This document shows, piece by piece, positions 23,601-31,446 of a stretch of DNA of 64,000 nucleotides (the first letter of the stretch is position 1; each line of letters opens with the position of its first letter). The DNA comes from Acidimicrobiales bacterium (lineage in GTDB: Bacteria; Actinomycetota; Acidimicrobiia; Acidimicrobiales; Iamiaceae). The stretch lies in the NCBI GenBank assembly GCA_035547835.1, contig DASZTW010000017.1, positions 186,001-250,000 on the forward strand. The letters run 5' to 3'. Both the position numbers and the translations under genes were made by a program. The notes under the pieces were generated by a model that was not told the origin of the DNA, ran no database searches, and worked only from the letters and a program-made list of their open reading frames with translations.

Positions 23601-23981
23601 CTATCCCGGGGCGGGCTGGGTGAGGGAGAGGGTGTTGCCGTCGGGGTCGGGGAACCAGGCGACCCGGTCGCCGCCGGGGGTGTGCCAGATGCCGGCGTCG
23701 TCTTGGGTCATGCCGTCGTAGCGGTTGAACATGACGCCGCGCTGGACCAGCTCGGCGACGGTGGCGGCGATGTCGTCGACCTGCCAGCCGGCGACGGTGA
23801 ACGGCTGCGGCCGCAGGTCGGGCACGGGTGTGATGCGGATCTCGGTGCCGTTGGCGTCGATGACCAGGGCGAAGGGCGTGTCGGCCACGACGCGCAGCCC
23901 GAGCGTTGCCTCGTAGAAGGGCCGGGCGAGGGCCGTGTCACGGACCGGGATGAACGCGACCAGCGTGGCGTCGTCGAGCAT
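23601..23981 (-). CDS. VOC-family (glyoxalase-like) protein
   Basis: A 126-residue vicinal-oxygen-chelate fold protein: two beta-alpha-beta-beta-beta units, with LVAFIPVRDTALARPFYEATLGL at the front and WFPDPDGNTLSLTQ at the end, where the metal-binding Glu of many members is replaced. The reaction is not predictable. ATG at 23981. It lies between two copies of hairpin family B. Confidence 0.85.
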   Translation of the reverse strand: MLDDATLVAFIPVRDTALARPFYEATLGLRVVADTPFALVIDANGTEIRITPVPDLRPQPFTVAGWQVDDIAATVAELVQRGVMFNRYDGMTQDDAGIWHTPGGDRVAWFPDPDGNTLSLTQPAPG

Positions 23982-24038
23982 CGGCGCAGCGTAGACAGTC
24001 GTGCGGCACGCGGCCCGGCCGTTCCGGGACTTGGGAGC

Positions 24039-24096
24039 CGAACCGGGCGGAGATCTCGTCGCTGGAGCAGCCCCCACACCCCCCAGTTCGGGATCT
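24039..24096. repeat. Dispersed hairpin family B, copy 2
   Basis: Outer ends CGAACCGGG and CCCAGTTCGGGATC with the inner GTCGCTGGAGC shared with copy 1; the middle has diverged. Confidence 0.55.
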
Positions 24097-24112
24097 CGCG
24101 GTCGGCGACGAC

Positions 24113-24553
24113 TCAGCTGGCGGCGGGGCAGGCGCCTTCGGGTTGCCAGTCGCGGCCCATGAGGCGCTTGGCGAGCACGCCGGCCATGCGCTGTGCGTGG
24201 CGCTTCGCCCGCGCCGCGGTGGGGCCGGCGAACTCCTTGTCGATGCTGGCTTCCCACAGCTCGAGCCAGCGGGCGAACCAGGCGCTGGCGAACGGCTCGA
24301 TGCCGTCGACGCGCTCGTGGGCGCCGAGGAAGTAGCCGTCGTAGCCGCGCTCGCCGAGCAGCACGCGGCACCAGTAGTCGATGAGCTTGGGGATGTGGGT
24401 CGGCCAGTCGACTTCGGCGATCTCGTCGAACACGGGCCCGAGCACGTCGTCGAACACGATCTCTCGATAGAAGTCGACGACCACGTCGTGGATCTTCGCC
24501 CGCGTGTCGAGGTCGCCGCGGGTGGCTGCGTCGGTTGAGATTGGCGTGGTCAC
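24113..24553 (-). CDS. Truncated haemoglobin (group III type)
   Basis: A 146-residue 2-over-2 globin that binds O2 or NO. VVDFYREIVFDDVLGPVF covers helices A-B, WPTHIPKLIDYWCRVLLGE covers helices C-E, and H-E-R-V-D in GAHERVDGI is the usual proximal-side F helix region of the group. The GTG at 24553 is preferred because GGAGGG lies 8 bases upstream; a TTG 18 bases further up is possible. A 26-bp palindrome sits directly upstream, so the gene is probably controlled by a dedicated repressor or an NO/redox sensor. Confidence 0.88.
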   Translation of the reverse strand: MTTPISTDAATRGDLDTRAKIHDVVVDFYREIVFDDVLGPVFDEIAEVDWPTHIPKLIDYWCRVLLGERGYDGYFLGAHERVDGIEPFASAWFARWLELWEASIDKEFAGPTAARAKRHAQRMAGVLAKRLMGRDWQPEGACPAAS

Positions 24554-24571
24554 CGCGACCCGTCCCTCCAA

Positions 24572-24597
24572 ATATTTCCGGTCGATACCAGAAATAT
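24572..24597 (-). promoter_or_regulatory. Operator-like palindrome ahead of the truncated haemoglobin gene
   Basis: ATATTTCCGGT, four bases, ACCAGAAATAT: 11-bp half-sites with one mismatch, in an A/T-rich island within otherwise 70 percent GC DNA. It ends 19 bases before the GTG start and abuts the ribosome site, so a bound protein would block the promoter. The regulator is unknown. Confidence 0.65.
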
Positions 24598-24780
24598 AGC
24601 GCCCGGTGCGACCCTCCGCACGCCGATCACGATCGCGCTGCGGTCGCTGGCGAACGCGTAGGTCTTGGCGCCGTCAGGGGTCTCGGCGCCGAGCCCGACG
24701 GAGGCGGGCGGCACGGCGCTCCAGCCGCCCTCGGTCGTGGCGGGGGCGACGCTGGACGACGTCGTCGCAGAGCGACGCGG
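24598..24780 (-). other. Possible gene remnant
   Basis: On the minus strand one frame reads VAPATTEGGWSAVP, then TYAFASDRSAIVIGVRR, which looks protein-like but has no start, no domain I recognise, and runs into the globin promoter. It may be the decayed end of a lost gene or chance. The repeat A copy 4 follows. Confidence 0.25.
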
Positions 24781-24791
24781 CCACCGCGGGG

Positions 24792-24830
24792 CTGGGCGGA
24801 ATCCCACCGATCGGTCGGGATGTCGCCCAG
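24792..24830. repeat. Dispersed palindrome family A, copy 4
   Basis: CTGGGCGGAATCCCACCG then CGGTCGGGATGTCGCCCAG. Located 43 bases after the DAO-family gene stop. Confidence 0.8.
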
Positions 24831-24872
24831 CTGGACAGACTTGCGCGGGGGCTGGACGGGCGCGGCGCCGCC

Positions 24873-26243
24873 TCAGCGGGGGCGACGGAGGTCGACGGTG
24901 TCGGCGAGGCGGGCGCCGGTGGTGGCGGCGTGCACGCCGAGCCAGCGCAGAGGCTCTGGCTCCCATGAGCGTGAGCGGTGGTCGACCCACGGGAGCTCGG
25001 TGCGGTCGGTGCGCTGGTCGGTGATGAGGTCGGCGAGGGTGGCGCCGGCGAGGTTGGCGGCCGCCACGCCGGCGCCGAAGTAGCCGCCGGCCCAGGCCAG
25101 GCCGGTGCGACGGTCGAGCCCCACGCTGGGCCGCAGGTCGCGGCTGATGCCGAGCACGCCGCTCCAGTGGTGTGACAGCCCGATGCCGCGCAGCGGCGGG
25201 AAGAGCTGCACGAGGCGGTCGCGCAGTTGCTGCGCGGCTCGGCGGCTGTGCATTGGGGTCGGCGGTGTGCGCGACGCCCAGCGATACCGGGTGGTGAGAC
25301 CGCCCCAGGCGATGCGCCCGTCGGCGGTCCGCTGGCCGTAGCCCAACATGAGCCGGGAGTCTTCGAACAGCTCGCGACCGGCGAGGCCGATCTCGGCCCA
25401 GGTCGCGTCGTCGATCGGCTCGGTGGCCACCAGGAAGTTCGCGAGCGGCAACGTGACCCGGCGTTGGCCGCGCAGCGAGCGCGTGTAGGCCTCGGTGGCG
25501 CGCACGATCACCTCGGCGCGCACGGTGCCGTGCTCGGTGCGCACGCGGCCGGGTTCGATGGCGGTCGCCGCGGTCTGCTCCACGATGGTGGCGCCGAGTC
25601 GCTCGGCGGCGCGGGCCACCCCGCGCACGAGGCGCGCGGGGTGCACCGCTGCGGCGTGGTCGGTGTGCAGCGCGCCGACCACCCCGTGGGCCCGCACCAC
25701 GCCAGCCGTGGCGTCGGTGTCGAGCACCCGGAAGGTGCCGGGCAGGCCGTGGGCGTCGCACTGTCGGGCGCGCGCGGTGAGGCGGCGCAGTTGGGTGGCG
25801 CTGGAGGCGAGCAGGAGCGCCCCGCCTTTGGCGTAGCCACAGTCGATCGACTCGGCCGCGCTGACGACCCCGACTTCGTCGACGCTGGCTTGCACGGCGC
25901 GCACCATGCGTGCCGCGGCGCCGGGTCCGCCGTGTTTGTCGAGCACGCCGAGTGCGGCGGCCTGGTCGCCGACGCACCAGCCGCCGTTGCGGCCCGAGGC
26001 GCCGAATCCGGCGGTCTCGCGCTCGAGCACGATCACCCGCAGCGACGGGTCGGCGCGCAGCAGGTAATAGGCGGTCCACACGCCGGTGAACCCGGCGCCC
26101 ACGATGGCGACGTCGGCCTCGCGGTCGCCCGCGAGCGGGGGGCGGGGCGCTCCGGTGTCGCCGGGTTCGAGGGTGTCGTGCCACAGCGACTTGGGCCCGA
26201 AGCCGTTGGCCACGGGTTCGTCACGGTTGGTCGGGGTGCGCAT
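24873..26243 (-). CDS. DAO-family FAD-dependent oxidase
   Basis: A 456-residue flavoenzyme of the D-amino-acid-oxidase superfamily. After a short lead (SLWHDTL) it has the FAD motif VAIVGAGFTGVWTAYYL, then FGASGRNGGW, the pattern of gamma-glutamylputrescine oxidase (PuuB)-like and sarcosine-oxidase-like enzymes. A C-terminal GYFGAGVAAANLAG closes the FAD site. The likely substrate is a primary or secondary amine. The gene is divergent from a TetR gene only 35 bases away with a shared palindrome, so the TetR protein probably controls it. The ATG at 26243 appears leaderless. Confidence 0.88.
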   Translation of the reverse strand: MRTPTNRDEPVANGFGPKSLWHDTLEPGDTGAPRPPLAGDREADVAIVGAGFTGVWTAYYLLRADPSLRVIVLERETAGFGASGRNGGWCVGDQAAALGVLDKHGGPGAAARMVRAVQASVDEVGVVSAAESIDCGYAKGGALLLASSATQLRRLTARARQCDAHGLPGTFRVLDTDATAGVVRAHGVVGALHTDHAAAVHPARLVRGVARAAERLGATIVEQTAATAIEPGRVRTEHGTVRAEVIVRATEAYTRSLRGQRRVTLPLANFLVATEPIDDATWAEIGLAGRELFEDSRLMLGYGQRTADGRIAWGGLTTRYRWASRTPPTPMHSRRAAQQLRDRLVQLFPPLRGIGLSHHWSGVLGISRDLRPSVGLDRRTGLAWAGGYFGAGVAAANLAGATLADLITDQRTDRTELPWVDHRSRSWEPEPLRWLGVHAATTGARLADTVDLRRPR

Positions 26244-26246
26244 CCG

Positions 26247-26275
26247 CACAAAGTAGGCGCGCTGTATAGTTTGTG
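26247..26275. promoter_or_regulatory. Shared operator and back-to-back promoters, TetR/oxidase
   Basis: CACAAAGTA and its inverted partner TATAGTTTGTG surround a GC centre in the 35-base gap between the two ATGs. On the plus strand TATAGT lies 8 bases before the tetR ATG. On the minus strand TGGACA, 18 bases, TACTTT ends 7 bases before the oxidase ATG. Both messages are therefore expected to be leaderless or nearly so. Confidence 0.6.
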
Positions 26276-26278
26276 TCC

Positions 26279-26869
26279 ATGACGACGACCGCACCGGCCC
26301 GAGTGCGCGCTGGGGGTCGGAGCGAGGAGGTCCGCCGCCGGGTCGCAACTGCCTGCCTCGAGCTGTTGGCCGAAGGCTCCTCCGATCTCGGACCTGCCCA
26401 GGTGGCGCGTCGCTCGGGGGTGACCCGGGCCACGATCTACCGCTGGTGGCCGTCGCGTGCCGCGCTGATCGCCGAGGCGCTCACCGAGCACACGGGGGTG
26501 CGGCTCGAACCGCCCGACACGGGCACGTGGGCCGGCGACGTGCGCGCACTCGCGGCGGCGATGGCGGCCTTCTTCAGCGACCCGGTCGAGGTCAGCCAGA
26601 ACCTGATCATGGCGAATGGCCACGACCCGGACTTCGAGCAGCTGGTGCTCGAGCACTACGCGCCGCTGTTCGCTGCGTGGCGGGCGGTGGTCGAGCGGGC
26701 CCGCAGCCGTGGCGATTTGGCGCCGGACCTCGACGCCGACGCGGTGGTGTTGGCGCTCGCGTCACCGCTGGTGCTGGTGCCGCTGTTGTTCCACCGGGCG
26801 CTGCGCGCGGACGAGGTCGTGCGCCACGCGGATCTCATCGTGTGCGCCGCCGCAGCGCCGAGCCAGTGA
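26279..26869 (+). CDS. TetR-family transcriptional regulator
   Basis: A 196-residue repressor. The N-terminal helix-turn-helix is clear (LGPAQVARRSGVTRATIYRWWPSR). The C-terminal ligand domain is all-helical with a TetR_C-like pattern. Divergent from the DAO-family oxidase with a shared palindrome, so it most likely represses both genes and responds to the oxidase substrate. ATG at 26279; a GTG two codons earlier is less likely because the -10 box would leave no leader. Confidence 0.9.
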   Translation: MTTTAPARVRAGGRSEEVRRRVATACLELLAEGSSDLGPAQVARRSGVTRATIYRWWPSRAALIAEALTEHTGVRLEPPDTGTWAGDVRALAAAMAAFFSDPVEVSQNLIMANGHDPDFEQLVLEHYAPLFAAWRAVVERARSRGDLAPDLDADAVVLALASPLVLVPLLFHRALRADEVVRHADLIVCAAAAPSQ

Positions 26870-26937
26870 GCGCGCCGAGGAGAGCCTCGTGAGGACCGCT
26901 CAGGCTCCGGAACGAGCGCCGCACAAACCGCCTGGCT

Positions 26938-26975
26938 TGGGCGGAGATCCCACGGATTCGGTCGGATGTCGCCCA
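26938..26975. repeat. Dispersed palindrome family A, copy 5
   Basis: TGGGCGGAGATCCCACGG then TCGGTCGGATGTCGCCCA, in the 174-base gap between the convergent TetR and substrate-binding-protein genes, where it could also act as a terminator hairpin. Confidence 0.8.
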
Positions 26976-27043
26976 TCCCGAGCCACCCGGAGGAACGGCA
27001 TCGCGGGAACCGGCGCGTGGCCGGCCCCGCTCGTCACACCTAG

Positions 27044-28117
27044 CTAGTGCACCGTGGACTTGAAGTCGGCCACGAACTTCTGCACGTTGGCGTCGGTGAG
27101 GTAGGCCGCGTCGATCTTGCGGACATCGGCGACCGAGGTGACCGCTCCCGGCGTGTTGGGCAGCACGGATGCCGTCTTGCGAGCGAGCTTCACCTGGCCC
27201 TCAGAAGTGACCATGAAGTCGGCCAGCAATTGCGCGGCCGCGGGGTGCGGAGCGCCCTTCACGATCGAGGCGTAGAAGCGAGCCCCCCATGCCGGCTTGG
27301 GCACCATGTAGTCGACCGGCGCACCGTCGGCTTTCTCGTCAACCAGGGGTGCGACGGCGATGCCTACGGCGAGCTGGCCCGAGGTGAGGTTCTGCGCGAT
27401 CTGCAGCACGCTCGGGAAGACCTGCGGGTCGAGCTTGCCGACGTCGCTGAGGAAGGTGGGGCTGGTCTGCTCTTCCACGTAACGGTAGAAATCGACGACG
27501 ACAGGTGAGGTCGCCGGGTCGTTCAGCCCGATCTTGCCCTTGAATTTCGGGTCGAGCAGGTCGTCGTAGGCGTTGATGCCGTCGGGCACCTGCTGGGTGT
27601 TCCATCCAATGGCGTACACGACCGCCGTAGTGACGAACGAGCCGTTGGCGTCCATGTTCGTGGCCTTGTCGTAGGCCGGCGCGTCGAAGTCGGGCCCGGT
27701 CGGCCTGGTCCACCAGCCGGCGGCACCTTGGGTGGTCACGAAGGACTGGTCCGCGAACGCAGCGACGTCCGCGACGCCCTTGCCGCTGCTGTGCTCGGCC
27801 TTGACCTTGGCTTCGAGATTGGAGTCGATGTCGCGCAGCACGTTCACCTTGACGCCGTACTTGTCCTCGAAGGCCTTGCCCATGGCGTTGAGCTCATCGG
27901 TGCCTTGGCTCGAGTAGATGGTGACTGAGCCTTCCTTCTTGGCTTGGTCGATGACCTTCTGCCAGGCCGGGCTCACGGCGGCGGGCGCGATGGTGGAGCC
28001 GCCCGTGTCGTTGGTGGCCGTCGTGTCGGTGCCGCTGCTGCTGCATGCCGCCACGAGCAGTACCGCGGCGAGCAGCGCAACAGCCCCGGTCACGATCGAT
28101 CGGCGCGAACTCAACAT
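27044..28117 (-). CDS. ABC transporter substrate-binding lipoprotein (family 1/AfuA-like), solitary
   Basis: A 357-residue lipoprotein: signal peptide with lipobox VAAC (Cys 25), then a two-lobed type 2 periplasmic-binding fold with KKEGSVTIYSSQG near the front, as in Fe(III)/2-aminoethylphosphonate-type binding proteins. It is a close paralogue of the binding protein at 37183-38256, of exactly the same length and with long shared stretches (GAAGWW, IGWNTQQVP, PQVFPSVLQI). No permease or ATPase is adjacent, so it probably feeds the transporter encoded at 34-37 kb. Operator site 1 lies between it and the divergent MDR gene. Confidence 0.9.
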   Translation of the reverse strand: MLSSRRSIVTGAVALLAAVLLVAACSSSGTDTTATNDTGGSTIAPAAVSPAWQKVIDQAKKEGSVTIYSSQGTDELNAMGKAFEDKYGVKVNVLRDIDSNLEAKVKAEHSSGKGVADVAAFADQSFVTTQGAAGWWTRPTGPDFDAPAYDKATNMDANGSFVTTAVVYAIGWNTQQVPDGINAYDDLLDPKFKGKIGLNDPATSPVVVDFYRYVEEQTSPTFLSDVGKLDPQVFPSVLQIAQNLTSGQLAVGIAVAPLVDEKADGAPVDYMVPKPAWGARFYASIVKGAPHPAAAQLLADFMVTSEGQVKLARKTASVLPNTPGAVTSVADVRKIDAAYLTDANVQKFVADFKSTVH

Positions 28118-28197
28118 GTTTGGGATTCCCCCTGCTCCATGGGCATCCGCAGCGCGGCCCACCCTCCACGTGAACGTGGGAAACTCGCCACGTCCTA

Positions 28198-28211
28198 TTT
28201 CTCATGATAAT
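28198..28211. promoter_or_regulatory. Island operator site 1
   Basis: TTTCTCATGATAAT, centred on CATG at 28203, in the divergent gap between the binding-protein and MDR genes. GATAAT in the plus direction could also serve as a -10 box. Confidence 0.65.
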
Positions 28212-28268
28212 AATGGCGACTCGGCCCATGTCAATCCCCGAGGGCCTCGAGCGACCCGGAGCGGCTCC

Positions 28269-29294
28269 ATGACCGAACAGCAGAACACCCAGCTCGTGCT
28301 CGCCGAACGTCCGACCGGCCCCGTCGGCAACGAGCACTTCCGCACGGTGACCGAGCCCGTCCGCGAACCGGGCCGGGGAGAGATCGTGGTGCGCACCGAG
28401 TGGCTCGCCTTCGACCCAGCACAGCGTGGCTGGCTCAACGACATCCGCAGCTACGTACCGCCGGTCGCGATCGGTGAGGTGATGCGAGCCCGTGGGGCGG
28501 GCGAGGTGGTGGCATCGGGCGACCCGTCGTACGCGGCGGGCGACCTCGTGACCGCACAGACCGGCTGGCAGACTCACCCCACGTTGTCGACGACCGATCC
28601 TGCCACCGAGATCGAACGGGTGCCGCGCGACGTCACGGACCCGAAGCTGATGCTGTCGGTCGCCGGCATCACCGGCCTCACCGCGTACTTCGGCATGATC
28701 GGCGTGGCGCAACCCCACGAGGGCGACACCGTGCTGGTCACCGCCGCGGCGGGCGCGACGGGGTCGGTCGCCGGTCAGATCGCTCGGCTCCGTGGTGCGG
28801 CGCGGGTGGTCGGCACCGCCGGCAAGCCGGAGAAGCGAGCGTGGGTGCGGGAGATCGCCGGGTTCGACGAGTGCATCTCGCACTACGACGACAACGTGAA
28901 GCGACGGCTGCGCGAGGTGGGCCCAGACGGTTACAACGCCGTGTTCGACAACGTGGGTGGCGAGCTGCTCGACGCGGCGATCTTCAACATCGCGCTCCAT
29001 GGTCGCATCGCGCTCTGTGGCTCGATCTCGACCGGCTACCGACCGGAGAAGCCCGCCATCGGCCTGCACTACTACCAGCGGCTCACGACCATGCGGGCCC
29101 GCATGGAGGGGTTCTTGGTGAGCGATCACGCCGATCGGTACCCCCAGGCGCGAGCCGACCTGCTGCGTTGGGTGGCGAACGGCGACCTGCACGTGGCCGA
29201 AGACATCGTCGAGGGGTTCGAGCAGGCTCCCGCGACACTGCAGCGGCTCTTCGACGGCAAGAACCTCGGCAAGCAGCTCCTCCGCGTGAGCTGA
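28269..29294 (+). CDS. NADPH-dependent MDR reductase (leukotriene-B4 dehydrogenase/CurA-like)
   Basis: A 341-residue zinc-free medium-chain reductase. It carries the PTGR/CurA-type opening (LAERPTGPVGNEHF), the nucleotide-binding stretch VTAAAGATGSVAGQ (about 158-171), YNAVFDNVGGE, and the ending GKQLLRVS. Family members reduce enones or 2-alkenals with NADPH. ATG at 28269. It is the only gene between operator sites 1 and 2 on the plus strand, and so part of the island regulon by position. Confidence 0.9.
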   Translation: MTEQQNTQLVLAERPTGPVGNEHFRTVTEPVREPGRGEIVVRTEWLAFDPAQRGWLNDIRSYVPPVAIGEVMRARGAGEVVASGDPSYAAGDLVTAQTGWQTHPTLSTTDPATEIERVPRDVTDPKLMLSVAGITGLTAYFGMIGVAQPHEGDTVLVTAAAGATGSVAGQIARLRGAARVVGTAGKPEKRAWVREIAGFDECISHYDDNVKRRLREVGPDGYNAVFDNVGGELLDAAIFNIALHGRIALCGSISTGYRPEKPAIGLHYYQRLTTMRARMEGFLVSDHADRYPQARADLLRWVANGDLHVAEDIVEGFEQAPATLQRLFDGKNLGKQLLRVS

Positions 29295-29310
29295 CGCGGC
29301 CACGCCGGCT

Positions 29311-29330
29311 GGGCCAGCGAGGCGCTGCCC
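29311..29330. terminator. Hairpin between convergent MDR and SDR genes
   Basis: GGGCCAGCG, AGG, CGCTGCCC: an 8-bp stem with one bulged base in the 56-base gap between convergent genes. No T-tract. Confidence 0.4.
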
Positions 29331-29350
29331 TCACCAGGGCCGCCGCCAGG

Positions 29351-30124
29351 TCACCAGAGGTGCTCACCCCCGTCGACGACCACATTCGTGCCCGTCACGA
29401 ACGAGGAGGCGGGACTGGCGAGAAAGCGCGCGGCGGCCGCCATGTCGCCAGGCGTTCCCGCGCGACCCATGGGGACGGTCTGCGACATCCGGGCGAACAC
29501 GTCGGGGTTCTGCCTGGTGAGGGGGGTCTCGGTGATCCCCGGCAGCAGACCGTTCACCCGCACCTGGTGTTCGGCCAATTCGTAGCCGGCAATGCGGACG
29601 AGCTGGTTGAGGCCGGCCTTGGCGACGCCGTACGCGGACACGCCCGGGCGGGCGCCGATCCCACGGATCGACGACACCACGATGATGGAGCGGTTCGTGC
29701 CGGGGTGTTCGACCATGGTCGCCGCCGCGCGCCGTACGCAGTCGAACGTGCCGGTGAGGTTCAAGTTGATGGCCCACTCCCAGTCCTGGCGGGTGAGCTC
29801 CAGGAACGGGGTGACCCGTCCGGCGCCGGCGTTGGCGACAAGCACGTTGAGTCGGGGGGCCGTCGCCGCGATGTGGTCGAACAACGCCGCAATGGACTCA
29901 CCGCTCTCGATGTCGGTGACGCAGACGTCGACCGTCTGGTCCTCCCCCGCCAGTGCCTGCACCTGTGCCTGCGCCTTGTGGAGGGCGTCTCGGTTTCGGG
30001 CGGCCAGGATCACGTTCGCGCCCGCGCGCACGAGCTCCTCGGCGATGCCGAGCCCGATGCCCTTGCTGCCACCGGTGATGGCCGCCCATTGCTGCTCGAG
30101 CGGACGTTCGTCGCTTGCCGTCAT
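29351..30124 (-). CDS. Short-chain dehydrogenase/reductase
   Basis: A 257-residue classical SDR. Cofactor motif TGGSKGIG (17-24), NAG (98-100), catalytic S151/S152, Y165 and K169 (YGVAK), and the C-terminal GTNVVVDGG. The cofactor-site Arg after the second strand (AARNRD) suggests NADP. It oxidises or reduces an alcohol/ketone; the island context suggests a hydroxyacyl-CoA or ring alcohol. GGGGAGGA precedes the ATG. It is divergent from the thiolase/DUF35 pair with two operator sites in the gap. Confidence 0.93.
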   Translation of the reverse strand: MTASDERPLEQQWAAITGGSKGIGLGIAEELVRAGANVILAARNRDALHKAQAQVQALAGEDQTVDVCVTDIESGESIAALFDHIAATAPRLNVLVANAGAGRVTPFLELTRQDWEWAINLNLTGTFDCVRRAAATMVEHPGTNRSIIVVSSIRGIGARPGVSAYGVAKAGLNQLVRIAGYELAEHQVRVNGLLPGITETPLTRQNPDVFARMSQTVPMGRAGTPGDMAAAARFLASPASSFVTGTNVVVDGGEHLW

Positions 30125-30174
30125 GATCGAGATCCTCCCCGGGGCCACGCGGCGCGCCCTCCGATTTGGACCGT

Positions 30175-30190
30175 ATTCCTCATGAGATAG
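30175..30190. promoter_or_regulatory. Island operator site 2a
   Basis: ATTCCTCATGAGATAG, centred at 30181-30184, in the SDR/thiolase divergent gap. Confidence 0.7.
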
Positions 30191-30213
30191 CGACACAAGA
30201 CCCTCGACAGCAA

Positions 30214-30229
30214 AATCCTCATGAGGTAT
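30214..30229. promoter_or_regulatory. Island operator site 2b
   Basis: AATCCTCATGAGGTAT with a perfect 10-bp core CCTCATGAGG, 39 bases from site 2a, almost four helical turns. It lies 27 bases before the thiolase start. Confidence 0.75.
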
Positions 30230-30255
30230 CGTCCAAAGGACGCAAGGGGGTCATC

Positions 30256-31446
30256 GTGGCGCACGAGCAGTTTGAGCACCGTGACAAGACGGCGATCGTC
30301 GGGATCGGGGCCACCGACTTCTCGAAGAACTCTGGGCGCAGCGACCTCACGCTGGCCACCCAGGCAGCGCTCGCGGCGATCGACGACGCCGGTCTGACCG
30401 TTGCCGACATCGACGGTGTGGTGCGCTGCACCCACGACACGGTCTTCCAACACGACCTCGCCGACTCGTTGGGCATCCGCAACATGACGTACTGGAGCGA
30501 GGTCGGCCCCGGCGGCGTGGCGCCCGCAGGGATGGTCGGCCAGGCGATCGCCGCCATCTTGTCGGGGCAGGCGACCAACGTGCTCGTGTTTCGCGAGCTC
30601 AACGGACGCTCCGGCGTGCGCTATGGCCTCGCCCGTGCCAAAGAGGAACGGGTCGGTGGCCAGGGAACCTATGACGAGTTCTTCAACCCCTACGGCCTGC
30701 TCACCCCGGGACAGACGTTCGCGCTGATGGCCCGTCGGCACAGCGCGGAGTACGGCACCACACCCGAGCAGCTCGGCCACATCGCACTGGCCTGTCGCAA
30801 GCGCGCCAACGCCAACCCGCGTGCACAGATGCACGACCGCGAGCTCACCATGGACAACTACCTCGGCGCCCGGATGATCGCCGACCCCTTGCGCCTGTTC
30901 GACTTCTGCCTCGAGACCGACGGCGCGTGCGCGGTGGTGGTCACCAGCACCGAGCGGGCGCGCGACCTGCGTCAGCCCCCTGCGGTCATCCGAGCGGTCG
31001 CGCAAGGCAGCATGCCCGACCCGCAGCCCGGGATGATGTATCCGGTGCTGATGCGCGAGTCCATCACCGAGCTGCCGGCCCGATACGTGGCCGACACGCT
31101 GTACCGCCGCGCCGGGATGGGCCCCAACGACATCGATGTGGGCCAGTTCTACGACTGCTTCACCATCACCGTGCTGCTCCAGCTCGAGGACTGGGGCTTT
31201 TGCAAGAAGGGCGACGGCGGCCCGTTCGCAGCCAGCGGGGCCATCGACCTCGGCGGCGAGATCCCGATCAACACCGGGGGCGGTCACCTCTCCGAGGGAT
31301 ACATCCACGGCATGAACCACGTACTCGAAGGGGTGCGGCAGGTGCGCGGCACGTCGACCTCGCAAGTGGAGGGCGCCGAGACCTGCCTGGTCACGTCGAC
31401 CCCGCTGCCACCCGGCAGCGCGCTGATCTTGAGGAGCGACACATGA
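30256..31446 (+). CDS. Thiolase-fold lipid-transfer/aldolase-type protein (pair 1)
   Basis: A 396-residue thiolase-superfamily protein. It has the thiolase front (KTAIVGIGATDFSK) but where true thiolases carry the nucleophilic Cys it reads EVGPGGVAPAG. It keeps the later YDCFTITVLLQLED and INTGGGHLSEG segments found in SCP2/Ltp-like proteins. Such Cys-less members paired with a DUF35 protein include the steroid retro-aldolase Ltp2 with ChsH2, so C-C cleavage of a beta-hydroxyacyl-CoA is a fair guess. GTG at 30256. The stop overlaps the DUF35 start (ATGA). Confidence 0.82.
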   Translation: MAHEQFEHRDKTAIVGIGATDFSKNSGRSDLTLATQAALAAIDDAGLTVADIDGVVRCTHDTVFQHDLADSLGIRNMTYWSEVGPGGVAPAGMVGQAIAAILSGQATNVLVFRELNGRSGVRYGLARAKEERVGGQGTYDEFFNPYGLLTPGQTFALMARRHSAEYGTTPEQLGHIALACRKRANANPRAQMHDRELTMDNYLGARMIADPLRLFDFCLETDGACAVVVTSTERARDLRQPPAVIRAVAQGSMPDPQPGMMYPVLMRESITELPARYVADTLYRRAGMGPNDIDVGQFYDCFTITVLLQLEDWGFCKKGDGGPFAASGAIDLGGEIPINTGGGHLSEGYIHGMNHVLEGVRQVRGTSTSQVEGAETCLVTSTPLPPGSALILRSDT

